64,000 bases of DNA, from positions 310,001 to 374,000 of the forward strand of contig NZ_FXTU01000003.1 of assembly GCF_900182735.1 (NCBI RefSeq), read 5' to 3'. The notes under the pieces are model-generated. The model was not told where the DNA came from, did no database searches, and saw only the letters and a program-made list of their open reading frames with translations. How positions within the stretch are numbered: the stretch's first letter is position 1; each line of letters opens with the position of its first letter. A program made the translations under genes and the position numbers. This document shows positions 52,944 through 61,612 of this stretch, one piece after another. The DNA is from Laceyella tengchongensis. GTDB lineage: Bacteria; Bacillota; Bacilli; Thermoactinomycetales; Thermoactinomycetaceae.

Positions 52944-54056
52944 TTATTTCCGGCACGAAAATGCCTTTTCGATGTCGGTTAATTCCGCTTCCTGCTTTAA
53001 AAACGAGGCCGGCGTTTCCGGTCGAACTTGGGTGACCAAGGCGTCGGCATAGGCTTCGATCCGCGTCTGATCATAAAATTTCTCCTTCGGGATCCATGCA
53101 TCCCCAAACCGCGCTCCCAAGACGGCACCCGCTATCGCCGCCACCGTGTCAGTATCAAATCCCTCCCGAATGATCGACAGTAGCACCTCGGTCGGTTCAA
53201 GATCATCGCGACAAGCCATGAGCAGGGCGTGTAACCCTCCGAGCAATACAAAACCTTGGTTGGGATGAGCTCTTGTAAACCCTTCTTTCAACTGGGGGCG
53301 GGCCCAATCGGACAAACGGCGCCGCATCGCTTCCACCGGCAAGTCGATCCAAGTGCATGCCTGAACCATTGCTTCGCGAATGGCTGAAGAGTTCACCTCA
53401 TCCATTCGCCAACCTTGTTTGGACATCTCCTGCAATCGCTCTTCCCCTTGCCGGGCAAGCTCCGGTAAAGCGGCAAGCGTCTCACGCCCAGACCTGCCTT
53501 GCAACAACAGGGCAATGGCGTGCGCCAACAAAGCGGCAAACCCCGCAGCCCTCGCATCGCGGTGCGTAGCCAGGCTGGATTCGAGCGCGACTTGCCATAA
53601 GTGGTCAGCCTGTTCAGGCTGGCAATACAAAGCGCCCAACGGTCCGATGCGCATAGCGGCTCCCATTCCGGCAGATGGGCTACCCGCATGTTCCACCATC
53701 TCCCCTTTGCGCATGCGATGCAAAGCCTCCGTAAAAAATCGGCCAACTCCTCGCCATGCGCCCTGTTTCATTCCTTGAACCAATATACTTTTCCAAGCGT
53801 CCCGGTTCCAACCTCCTTCAGCCAGACAAGTCTGCACCAAGGCCATCGCTTGTTGTGTGTCATCTGAGTGCAAGCCGAGCGGACGCAAGCGGCGCCGTTT
53901 TTTTTCAGCGATCTTGTCGACGGGGTACGCTGCTGGTAACTCCCTATATTCACCATAAACTTCTTCTATCTCCCTCTTGCGCCATCCCTCGACAGGGCAT
54001 CCTAGTACATCTCCCCAAGCCAATCCCAACATAACTCCGCGCTTCTTATTTTCCAT
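52944..54056 (-). CDS. ADP-ribosylglycohydrolase (DraG/ARH fold)
   Basis: 370 residues with the family landmarks: RGVMLGLAWGDVLGCPVEG, the Mg-binding HSDDTQQAMALVQ, SPSAGMGAAMRIGPLGAL and DTDTVAAIAGAVLGARFG. These enzymes remove ADP-ribose from protein side chains or small molecules using two metal ions. The acidic residues that bind metal (SDD and DTD) are present. AAGGAG precedes the ATG. No toxin or ADP-ribosyltransferase lies adjacent; a broken NADAR gene lies 14 kb away. Substrate unknown. Confidence 0.88.
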   Translation of the reverse strand: MENKKRGVMLGLAWGDVLGCPVEGWRKREIEEVYGEYRELPAAYPVDKIAEKKRRRLRPLGLHSDDTQQAMALVQTCLAEGGWNRDAWKSILVQGMKQGAWRGVGRFFTEALHRMRKGEMVEHAGSPSAGMGAAMRIGPLGALYCQPEQADHLWQVALESSLATHRDARAAGFAALLAHAIALLLQGRSGRETLAALPELARQGEERLQEMSKQGWRMDEVNSSAIREAMVQACTWIDLPVEAMRRRLSDWARPQLKEGFTRAHPNQGFVLLGGLHALLMACRDDLEPTEVLLSIIREGFDTDTVAAIAGAVLGARFGDAWIPKEKFYDQTRIEAYADALVTQVRPETPASFLKQEAELTDIEKAFSCRK

Positions 54057-54173
54057 TTCTTTTGTCTCCTTCTCATGCTGTCTTTGCGCTTTATCATATA
54101 CAATCTGAATATAACAATTTTAATGAAGATGTTCATCGCCAATCATAAAATACGCCATGTGCCGGCACTCCCG

Positions 54174-54542
54174 TCACATGGTCCCATCTCGCTTTAACTT
54201 CATATAACCCTTCAACATCTCCCCGCACTCAACCCGCATAAACTCATTCAAATACTTCACCTGATAGCGATATCCCTTGTACTTATACTCTACCAACCGC
54301 TCACCCGCCAATTGCACCGTTTGGATGATTTCTCCCTGAGATTGCCGGAAATAATCCCGAATCTCCGCCATATCACGCAAACATTGATCCATGATCTGCT
54401 CCAGCTGGTATTGGTATATCTCCCCCATCTTGAGGTGACCCATTTGCTTCTTGTCCCGTTCCAACACACCCAGCAACACTTCCAAATGTGCGTACCGCTT
54501 CAATTCCACTTCAAACGCAAGTTGATCTTCATCATACAGCAT
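54174..54542 (-). CDS. Unrecognised small helical protein
   Basis: 122 residues, charged and helical: MLYDEDQLAFEVELKRYAHLEVLLGVLERDKKQM, a long middle helix, and a Tyr/Lys-rich end (YKYKGYRYQVKYLNEFMRVECGEML). AAAGGGG lies before the ATG at 54542; the longer frame to 54713 has no site. Resembles small cytosolic proteins of Bacillales without known function. Monocistronic. Confidence 0.62.
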   Translation of the reverse strand: MLYDEDQLAFEVELKRYAHLEVLLGVLERDKKQMGHLKMGEIYQYQLEQIMDQCLRDMAEIRDYFRQSQGEIIQTVQLAGERLVEYKYKGYRYQVKYLNEFMRVECGEMLKGYMKLKRDGTM

Positions 54543-54834
54543 CGGTATTTCCCCTTTGCATCTTGTCGGCCGGCCCCGCGTTATCGCCCCCTCGGCCATA
54601 AAACCCGCGACCATCCCCCTTTTATAAGCATATACTCCAATCCCAATCCTTACACAAACATGCAAAAAAAGCCCCTTATGAAAACGGGCTTCTCCATCTT
54701 GGGTCAACAGCATGGTTATGTAGGTTGAGCATTCCGCTGGGCCCTACCAAGGGAAATACCATAACCATAGACTATTATAAATAAATCGATAAGTCTATTC
54801 TTTTTTAAAGTAGCGTTCCGGCCCATCTCAACAC

Positions 54835-54872
54835 AAAAAAGCCGACCCCTTTCTAAGGAGGTCGACTTTTTG
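54835..54872. terminator. Orphan terminator-like hairpin
   Basis: AAAAGCCGACC, loop, GGTCGACTTTTT with one mismatch, T tracts on both strands. The plus-strand gene it once served is not recognisable; it adjoins the transposase relic. Confidence 0.55.
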
Positions 54873-54992
54873 CCGGCTGATTGTGCTATTGTTTTTTTCC
54901 AAACAGGATGGTGAGATCAACTGTCATCTCCCCAATTGTAAATATTACTCGAATCCATTTGTGTTCCCCGTTTGGGAAACGGGAGGCCACGC

Positions 54993-55127
54993 AAGAGATC
55001 AGATCATTTGATTGCAGATCGTGGCTTCAGCTATCTGTTTTGTCGGCGTCTTCTCCTCAAACGTGGTATTCCCCATACGATTCCCGAGCTCATTGATCAG
55101 GCTAAGCGCCGATCCCCCTTTAAATAA
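54993..55127 (+). pseudogene. C-terminal relic of an IS5-family transposase
   Basis: An open stretch encodes KRSDHLIADRGFSYLFCRR, then LLLKRGIPHTIPE and ends AKRRSPFK-stop. ADRGFSY with a downstream RGIPHTIPE is the DKGY-type DDE segment of IS5-family (IS427/ISL2-like) transposases. Only about 44 residues survive, with no ends or ribosome site. It could be a relic of the kind of element that mobilised the MITEs in this window. Confidence 0.7.
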
Positions 55128-55149
55128 CAAGTAAATGAAGCATGTAAAT

Positions 55150-56166
55150 CTATTCGTGAAACTCTTCTGGGTAAGTCTCGCGAACAGTTTTCGTCGTTAT
55201 AATCGCTTTTAGATTGTGGTATGATTTAATGTTAAATCTATCTGCAATAATCTTCAAATCGTCAAGCGTAACTTCCTCATCACGCCCAATCAAAGAGTGC
55301 GCCAGATATATCATGCCGCTACGTTGCAGATACTTTGGCTTCAAGTAATCTATATCCAATGTTTCTGCAAGGACAGTAAGTCGCCGATGTATCACAAATT
55401 TATCGACGGGGGCTAAGGGGTCACTGTTTTTTGTGGCAGACGCTCTAACAACATAGTCGTTTTGTATTAGATCAGTGTATTCTCGCACATTGTCTTTTTC
55501 TGGAATAGTCATGAAGCCATTTCTTTTTATATAACTCTTTTGTTCAATCGCACCTTTAATTAAATTTAGGGTACGATTATCAACGGGAATAAATCTTTCT
55601 GTTGATTTTTTAGGACGACCTCTATCATCAACTTGCAAACTGTTCACGAGTCTCAATTGCTTTCTATCCCAATCCACATCATTCACTTTAAGATTCGATA
55701 TCTCACTATGCTGTTTCCCTCCCGCCCCTATGTATAGTAGGCGTAAAATAACAGCGTCTTGGTAGTTAGCGCACAGGTCTTCATATCTTCTTAATTGTTT
55801 TTCCGTTATATAGGTCTCTTTTGCTTTTATATATCTATCAAAGTCGTTAGACTTGATTTTTTCCAGTTGATTCTCTTGAGCAATACCTTTCTGAACACAC
55901 CAATGTAAATAACTTGATATGACACGTCCATACGTTTCAACAGTATGTCTATTATTGGCCTCAAAGCCATAAAGGATTTTTTCTAATTCCTCAAATGAAA
56001 ACTGAGAAATATCTTTATCTAACTCTTTTTCATACTCAGACACCTTTGAAAAGATTCGAATGTAGTTTTTGATTGTTCCTTGACTGAAATCGCCTTCTTC
56101 AAGAAAAGTACTTTTTAATTCCGGTCGAAATAAGTAATTATTTTTTTTATTTGTATTCGTCATCAT
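55150..56166 (-). CDS. MrpR-like protein: catalytically inactive tyrosine-recombinase fold
   Basis: 338 residues. An N-terminal SAM-like DNA-binding domain (about 10-110, FSQGTIKNYIRIFSKVSEYE) and a recombinase-like C-terminal domain. Box I, normally with the first catalytic Arg, reads YIGAGGKQHSEISNL. Box II, normally HxxRH, reads PKYLQRSGMIYLAHSL. The catalytic set is therefore missing. The overall pattern resembles the SPbeta phage lytic repressor MrpR (YopR), which uses this fold as a repressor. AT-rich, so probably phage-derived. GGAG precedes the ATG. Confidence 0.75.
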   Translation of the reverse strand: MMTNTNKKNNYLFRPELKSTFLEEGDFSQGTIKNYIRIFSKVSEYEKELDKDISQFSFEELEKILYGFEANNRHTVETYGRVISSYLHWCVQKGIAQENQLEKIKSNDFDRYIKAKETYITEKQLRRYEDLCANYQDAVILRLLYIGAGGKQHSEISNLKVNDVDWDRKQLRLVNSLQVDDRGRPKKSTERFIPVDNRTLNLIKGAIEQKSYIKRNGFMTIPEKDNVREYTDLIQNDYVVRASATKNSDPLAPVDKFVIHRRLTVLAETLDIDYLKPKYLQRSGMIYLAHSLIGRDEEVTLDDLKIIADRFNIKSYHNLKAIITTKTVRETYPEEFHE

Positions 56167-56820
56167 TTCACTTCACTCCCAAACTTGTCTTCTATTGAAC
56201 GCATAATGATCGAGATGAGTAGCATCGAACTTCACAATCAAAAGTTCCGAGGATAATATCATACTATTTAAATATAACAAAATTGATAAAACCCAAGTTT
56301 TTTTTGCGTGGGTGTCGAAAGAATATCAATCAACATTTTTTCACACCTCCTTCTATGCATTTTCATAATTAAGATGGTTTGTAGTTAATTTAGCGCCTTC
56401 TGTTATAATCCATAACAATTAGTAATATTATTATTTTTTATCAATTTAGATTCTATCATTATTATTTATTTTTGTCAATAGATTTTATTTTATCAACTAA
56501 TGCGTTACCTTTATTAAACTTCTTATCATCGGCTTAAATGATCTCTGCCCCCTCTTTTATTAGTTCTTCACTAATATACACCTCTCTCAGCTACGAAATT
56601 TAATTACTTAATCGATGATATCCAGAACATTAGTAACATGCTTTAAATTAAAATCTATATTGTAAGGTGCCCTACAAGACTTCATCCTATTTTATTTAAA
56701 ATTAGTGTTATATTGCTTCATTTGACTGGAACAGAGCGGACATCTTAGCATGCCTTCATGTTCCAAAAGTAGGCTCGCTTGCAACATTTTTTTAGATTTG
56801 GACATAAAAAAGCACCCTAT
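56167..56820. other. AT-rich gene-free region
   Basis: About 650 bp of AT-rich DNA between the MrpR-like gene and the small ORF after the reverse transcriptase. No gene, array or known RNA is recognised. It should contain the MrpR-like gene promoter. Confidence 0.4.
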
Positions 56821-57003
56821 TCATTCATAATCGGTGAATGAAAAAAGGCACAGACAAATAAGCCCAACCTCGTCATACATTAAAAGCGGTTGAGTTTCAG
56901 TGACTGTGCCTACATTACCGAAAACGAATGAAGTGGAGCATGATTGAACTACCTCGCTAATTTTCATGATAACAGCACTTGAATTGAAAGCGTTATCTTG
57001 CAT
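56821..57003 (-). CDS. Possible 60-residue protein following the reverse transcriptase gene
   Basis: MQDNAFNSSAVIMKISEVVQ at the start, two short hydrophobic strands and a Cys-containing end. It begins 8 bases after the reverse-transcriptase stop, but the upstream site (GCGGCGAA) is weak. It may be a small partner gene or the debris of a former C-terminal extension. No family recognised. Confidence 0.3.
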   Translation of the reverse strand: MQDNAFNSSAVIMKISEVVQSCSTSFVFGNVGTVTETQPLLMYDEVGLICLCLFSFTDYE

Positions 57004-57010
57004 TTCGCCG

Positions 57011-58051
57011 CTAGGGATTGTGTGCCTTGACTTCAGGATTGATCCAGACAGAACTGGCGAACTGATTACTCATAGGAACAAAGCTATTGCTGTTAGTTAC
57101 GGTTGCTCCGGTAAACACCCGGCTTGACAATCGCCGCGCACAAAAAATCCACCGTTCTTTTCCGTCTTTGGTAGACATTTTTCGCGCTTTGAAATGACGC
57201 TTCAAATAGTCGAATGAAACATGGGGATAATCTCCTTTACGTCGATCATCCTTGCAGTAGACGATTTTCGTTTTGGTCGGATTGGGTTGCAAACGATAGC
57301 GTGACAGCCGCCGGGTTATGCTTGCCAATAGCCGATTGGCCTCGTTTTCACTTTTGCAATGACAAAGAATGTCATCAACAAAACGCCCGAAAGGAACATG
57401 TGGGTAGTTGGTCTGCATCCATTCGTCAAACGCATGATAGAGGTACAGGTCAGCCAACAGATGGCTTATGACCGCTCCCGGGGAGACTCCCGCACTTTTG
57501 AATAAAACACCCCGGTTGTTTTTTTGCGGATTCTTCAACCACCGGTCGATATAGAGCAGTACCCACTTTTGATCTGTGTATTTTTGAATCATTGGCAACA
57601 GTTTGGCATGATCAATCGAATAGAAAAAATCTTTGATGTCCAGGCACAATACCCAATCATGTTGCAGGCACCGTTTGCTGGCCGCTTCCACGGCATCAGC
57701 GGCGCTTTTTCCGTTTCTGTTAAACAGATTGTCATGGAAGATGGTCGACACTCTCGGCTCCAGATGATTAATGACCACATATTGAGCAATTTGGTCGGTC
57801 ACAGTAGGAATACCCAATATTCTCCAACCACCGCCAGGCTTATGAATGAAGATTCTCCTTAAGGGGGCGGGGGCATAATCACCTGACGCAAGCCGTTTCC
57901 ATAATCGGGTCAAATTCCCTTCCAGATCGGCTTCAAATTGCCGGATCGTTTGCTCGTCGATTCCGACCGATTTGGACTTGCGAGCTCTTTCGTACGCATG
58001 GCGAACTGCTTCTTTGGTGATCCGGAATTTGGTTTTTCCGCTTTGACTCAA
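57011..58051 (-). CDS. Orphan group II-type reverse transcriptase lacking the maturase domain
   Basis: 346 residues. RT blocks 1-7 are visible: SVGIDEQTIRQFEADLEGN, RRIFIHKPGGGWRILGIPTV, CLDIKDFFYSID with catalytic Asp138, and FGRFVDDILCHC with FVDD at 224-227. The usual GTPQGGVISP block reads GVSPGAVISH (188-197). After HFKARKMSTKDGKERWIF homology to group II proteins stops, and domain X and the endonuclease are absent. No intron 5' end or domain V is seen nearby. TTG 58051 follows a perfect AAAGGAGG site. It may be domesticated or decaying. Confidence 0.75.
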   Translation of the reverse strand: MSQSGKTKFRITKEAVRHAYERARKSKSVGIDEQTIRQFEADLEGNLTRLWKRLASGDYAPAPLRRIFIHKPGGGWRILGIPTVTDQIAQYVVINHLEPRVSTIFHDNLFNRNGKSAADAVEAASKRCLQHDWVLCLDIKDFFYSIDHAKLLPMIQKYTDQKWVLLYIDRWLKNPQKNNRGVLFKSAGVSPGAVISHLLADLYLYHAFDEWMQTNYPHVPFGRFVDDILCHCKSENEANRLLASITRRLSRYRLQPNPTKTKIVYCKDDRRKGDYPHVSFDYLKRHFKARKMSTKDGKERWIFCARRLSSRVFTGATVTNSNSFVPMSNQFASSVWINPEVKAHNP

Positions 58052-58181
58052 CGGGCGGCCTCCTTTCACCCAGCATCTCACATAACCGAAAAATTGAAAT
58101 ATACCACAATTTACGCCACAACACCCGCGTTTGCTTGTGCGGTCGGAAGAAATGGGCAAACTCTGTGGCAAAAGGCATAAC

Positions 58182-58222
58182 AAAAACGCCAGCCGGCAAA
58201 ATTCTCTTTCACCAACTAGCGT
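58182..58222. terminator. Terminator after birA (bidirectional)
   Basis: ACGCCAGCCGG (58186-58196) pairs with CCAACTAGCGT (58212-58222), on the minus strand including G-U pairs, with T tracts on both sides. Confidence 0.7.
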
Positions 58223-58244
58223 CTTTTTTCCTCACTTTTTTCGT

Positions 58245-59231
58245 TCACTGATTCACCCGCCACTCGATCTCGGCCGAATAGACGGGTACCACGCCTTGTT
58301 GTGTTCGCAACAGCAACGCCCCTTGTTCATTTAATTCTTGGGCGATGCCGGTCATCGTTCCTTGCGTGGTACGGGCAGTGATCTGTTTCCCCAGCATTCC
58401 TGCTCTTTCATGCCATGCTTTTCGAATCGGGCCGAATCCTTGGCGCAAATACATTTGGTACATGCGCTCCAACTCGTACAATATCCCCGCTGCCAAAGAT
58501 GCGCGATGTATCGGGCGGGCGCACTCATGCATCAAAGATGTCCCCACATGCTTGAGCCAATCGGGCCAGTCGTCGGTTTTCACGTTGACGTTGATCCCCA
58601 TCCCCATGATCACATAATGGATTTGATCTTGTTCACCGCGCAATTCCGTTAAAATACCGCACACTTTCTTGCCGTGGATGAGCAAATCGTTGGGCCACTT
58701 AATCTTCACAGGCAATCCCGTCGACTCCGCCAGCGCCGCCTGCACGGCAACAGAAGCAAGCAATGTCAAGTGTGGTGCATGGCTCAATGGAATGGGCGGG
58801 CGCAGGATCATGCTCATCCAAATCCCTGTGCCAGGAGGAGAGTGCCAAGCGCGACCCAATCTGCCGCGCCCCTGCAACTGCTCTTCGGCGATAACCACTG
58901 CCCCTTCCGGAGCGCCTTCCCTCGCCCATTGGTGCGCCACAATTTGCGTGGATTCCGTTTGCGCCAGATATTTTATTTCACGCCCAAACACGTCCGTCCG
59001 CAAATGCGGATATATTTCTTCTGGAGCCATCCGATCCGGCCGGTGCACCAGTCGGTAACCGTGGCGCGGACGCGCTTCAATCTCATAGCCTTCCTGTCTC
59101 AATTCTTCAATGTGTTTCCAAATCGCCGCCCGGCTTACTCCTACTTTTCGGCTGATCTCCTCACCCGACATAAAAACGGCGTCGTTTGCAATCAAGACGC
59201 GGATCAATTCATTGCGTATACTTTGCCCCAA
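58245..59231 (-). CDS. birA: Biotin-protein ligase / biotin operon repressor
   Basis: 328 residues: N-terminal winged helix (ISRKVGVSRAAIWKHIEELR), central ligase domain with GRGRLGRAW (121-129) and IKWPNDLLIHGKKVCGIL, and a small C-terminal SH3-like domain (GIAQELNEQGALLLRT). It biotinylates acetyl-CoA carboxylase and can repress biotin genes. The TTG start follows AAGGAAGGG and lies 23 bases inside the end of cca. Confidence 0.94.
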   Translation of the reverse strand: MGQSIRNELIRVLIANDAVFMSGEEISRKVGVSRAAIWKHIEELRQEGYEIEARPRHGYRLVHRPDRMAPEEIYPHLRTDVFGREIKYLAQTESTQIVAHQWAREGAPEGAVVIAEEQLQGRGRLGRAWHSPPGTGIWMSMILRPPIPLSHAPHLTLLASVAVQAALAESTGLPVKIKWPNDLLIHGKKVCGILTELRGEQDQIHYVIMGMGINVNVKTDDWPDWLKHVGTSLMHECARPIHRASLAAGILYELERMYQMYLRQGFGPIRKAWHERAGMLGKQITARTTQGTMTGIAQELNEQGALLLRTQQGVVPVYSAEIEWRVNQ

Positions 59232-60435
59232 ATTGACACCCTTCCTTCAACAATGCTTCTCTTTCATTTGGAATCCGTTGTAACGCCGCTTGTTCTGCAA
59301 GGTAAGCCAACGTACGGCCCACCCACGGCCCCGCTTGGCGGCCTGTCTGGCGGATCAGATCCGTCCCGGAAACCGCCAATTCCCTCGTGTGTTTGACAGG
59401 CATCGCCTGCCACCAAGCTTCCAACTTCGTCTCATCTGGATCTTCCGGCCGCCTTAACTCCAGCAAGTGAGCCAGTTGCCCCGCTCGCTGAAGCGCATCG
59501 AGGCCAAAGCGATATAAACGGCGTTTCCATTCCTCATCCGTTTGCCGCTGCCAAGTCAATCCCAACTGCATGCAAACGCTGATCGCTTCTTTGTCCCGAG
59601 TGGCCAACTTCAGCTGATCCAATCTCGCCGCTAGGCCGTCCATGTCTGTTTTGCACAGTGACAGCAGGTAACTCCAGCGGACAATCCTATCCCGCACCCA
59701 GTCAAACCTTTCCAGCCCTTCTATGGCAAGCTGGCGCCCGTCTGCCCACTGGCAAAACGGGGGGAGATGGGCAAAGAGCCCAGTGTCAGCCAGAATCTCC
59801 AGCCCAGCGGACGGAGCCGTTGCCTTCCACATTTTTTCCATCTCAGACACCACTCGTTCGACAGACAAAAACCGGCATTCCTGTTTCAGATGCACAATCG
59901 CCTGCCTAGCGTCTGCATCGAGGGAAAACCCGAACTGCGCCACAAACCGGGCAGCCCGCAACATTCTGAGCGCATCTTCTTGAAACCGCTCCATGGGATC
60001 TCCGACGGCCCGTATCACTTTTGCTTCCAAATCAGCCATTCCCGAAAAATAATCGATCAACTCACCGTGCCGATCTTTGGCCATAGCATTGACCGTGAAA
60101 TCGCGCCGAGCCAGATCGAGCTTCAAAGAAGATACGAAAGCGACTTGGCTTGGGCGCCGCCGATCCGCATACTCCCCTTCGATGCGAAACGTCGTCACTT
60201 CGATCGGCAAGTCGTTATGCACGACCGTAACGGTGCCGTGTTGCAGGCCGGTGGGCGCCGTTCGCGGAAAAATCGCTTGCACCTGCTCTGGCCGTGCCTC
60301 TGTCGCCACATCATAATCTTGCGGCTGGCGTCCCATCAGCTCATCCCTGACGCATCCACCCACAAGGTACGCGGCAAACCCCGCTTGCTCTAGCTTTTCC
60401 ATTACCCACAACGCCGCTTGTTTGCGCTCATCCAT
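59209..60435 (-). CDS. cca: CCA-adding tRNA nucleotidyltransferase
   Basis: 408 residues: head domain with YLVGGCVRDELMGRQPQDYDVAT (catalytic DxD), DLARRDFTVNAMA, and neck motif EDALRMLRAARFVAQFGF; helical C-terminal body. It builds or repairs the 3' CCA end of tRNAs. ATG 60435 follows GGAGGAAAAG; an in-frame TTG six codons upstream is less likely. Part of the bshB1-bshA-cca-birA gene row. Confidence 0.95.
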   Translation of the reverse strand: MDERKQAALWVMEKLEQAGFAAYLVGGCVRDELMGRQPQDYDVATEARPEQVQAIFPRTAPTGLQHGTVTVVHNDLPIEVTTFRIEGEYADRRRPSQVAFVSSLKLDLARRDFTVNAMAKDRHGELIDYFSGMADLEAKVIRAVGDPMERFQEDALRMLRAARFVAQFGFSLDADARQAIVHLKQECRFLSVERVVSEMEKMWKATAPSAGLEILADTGLFAHLPPFCQWADGRQLAIEGLERFDWVRDRIVRWSYLLSLCKTDMDGLAARLDQLKLATRDKEAISVCMQLGLTWQRQTDEEWKRRLYRFGLDALQRAGQLAHLLELRRPEDPDETKLEAWWQAMPVKHTRELAVSGTDLIRQTGRQAGPWVGRTLAYLAEQAALQRIPNEREALLKEGCQFGAKYTQ

Positions 60436-60468
60436 CTCTTTTCCTCCGTCCAAAACCCCGCTGACGAA

Positions 60469-61587
60469 TTAGCGGGACAACACCTTCGCATATAGCTGTT
60501 CATATTGGCCCGCAATTTTCAAGCCACAAAACTCCTGTTTAACCCTGTCCAGACCCGCTTGCGAAAAATTTTGGTGCAACGCATCGTCTCTGAGCAACAT
60601 CAACGCGTATTGAGCCATCTCTTCAATCGCGCCGACTGGCGCCAAAAAGCCGTTTTGCCCATGCGTCACCACTTCGGGGATACCACCGGCGTTGGAGGCG
60701 ATAGTAGGCACACCACAAGCCATTGCTTCCAGCGCGACCAAGCCGAAGCTCTCTTTTTCGGATGGCAAAAGCAACAAATCGGCCAATGAAATCAATTGGG
60801 CCACTTCATCCTGTTTGCCTAGGAAAACCACTTTATCATCTAGGCCTAGCTCCTGCACCCGCTGGATTACTTTGGGCATTTCCGGCCCTTCCCCTACAAG
60901 AAACAGCCGTGCGGGAATTTCACTTGCCACCCGGTGGAAGATTGAAATCACGTCCAGCGGGCGTTTCACTGCCCGGAAGTTGGATATATGTAATAACAGT
61001 TTTTCCGTTTTTTCACAGCAATGATCCCGCAAAGGCTCCACATCGCGAGGGTAATACACGCGGGTGTCAACGAAATTATAGATCCGTTCGATTTCCTTGT
61101 TCACACAAAACAAATCTTCTGTCTGTCTAACCAGATCGTCTGACACCGCCGTCACGGCGTCGCTGTTCTGAATCCCAAAACAAATCACATCGCGCAATGA
61201 AGGATCTTCTCCCAACACCGTGATGTCTGTACCGTGCAAAGTCGTCACCACTTTGAGATGGTCGCCCACCATCTGTTTCGCCAGCACAGCAGCAATCGCG
61301 TGTGGCACCGCATAGTGAACGTGCAAAAGATCCAACTGGTACTCTTTGGCCACTTGCGCCATACGGCTGGCTAGAGCCAAATCATACGGTGGATATTTGA
61401 AGACTGCGTAGCGGTGCGCTTCCACTCCGTGATAACGGATATTTTGATGAAACCGCCCCAAACGGAACGGCATGTCATAAGTGATGAAATGGATGTCATG
61501 GCCTCTTTCGGCCAACAATTTCCCCAATTCGGTGGCCACAACCCCCGATCCTCCATGTGAAGGATAACATGTAATCCCAATGCGCAT
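60469..61587 (-). CDS. bshA: Bacillithiol glycosyltransferase (N-acetylglucosaminyl malate synthase)
   Basis: 372 residues, GT4/GT-B fold: MRIGITCYPSHGGSGVVATELG with the donor-binding GGSG, HVHYAVPHA, LHGTDITVLG, and the C-terminal EX7E-type PSEKESFGLVALEAMACGVPTIASNAGGIPEV. It joins GlcNAc to malate, the first step of bacillithiol synthesis. GGGAGGG precedes ATG 61587. Confidence 0.95.
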   Translation of the reverse strand: MRIGITCYPSHGGSGVVATELGKLLAERGHDIHFITYDMPFRLGRFHQNIRYHGVEAHRYAVFKYPPYDLALASRMAQVAKEYQLDLLHVHYAVPHAIAAVLAKQMVGDHLKVVTTLHGTDITVLGEDPSLRDVICFGIQNSDAVTAVSDDLVRQTEDLFCVNKEIERIYNFVDTRVYYPRDVEPLRDHCCEKTEKLLLHISNFRAVKRPLDVISIFHRVASEIPARLFLVGEGPEMPKVIQRVQELGLDDKVVFLGKQDEVAQLISLADLLLLPSEKESFGLVALEAMACGVPTIASNAGGIPEVVTHGQNGFLAPVGAIEEMAQYALMLLRDDALHQNFSQAGLDRVKQEFCGLKIAGQYEQLYAKVLSR

Positions 61588-61612
61588 TTGGCACCCTCCC
61601 GCTCTTTTCGCT

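Noticed and set aside
57011..58051. Diversity-generating retroelement
   Set aside because: The RT blocks fit group II better, and I could not find a template/variable repeat pair, an Avd-like gene or a target gene nearby.
56167..58244. Intact group II intron
   Set aside because: No domain V-like hairpin downstream and no intron 5' consensus upstream; the RT also lacks domain X.
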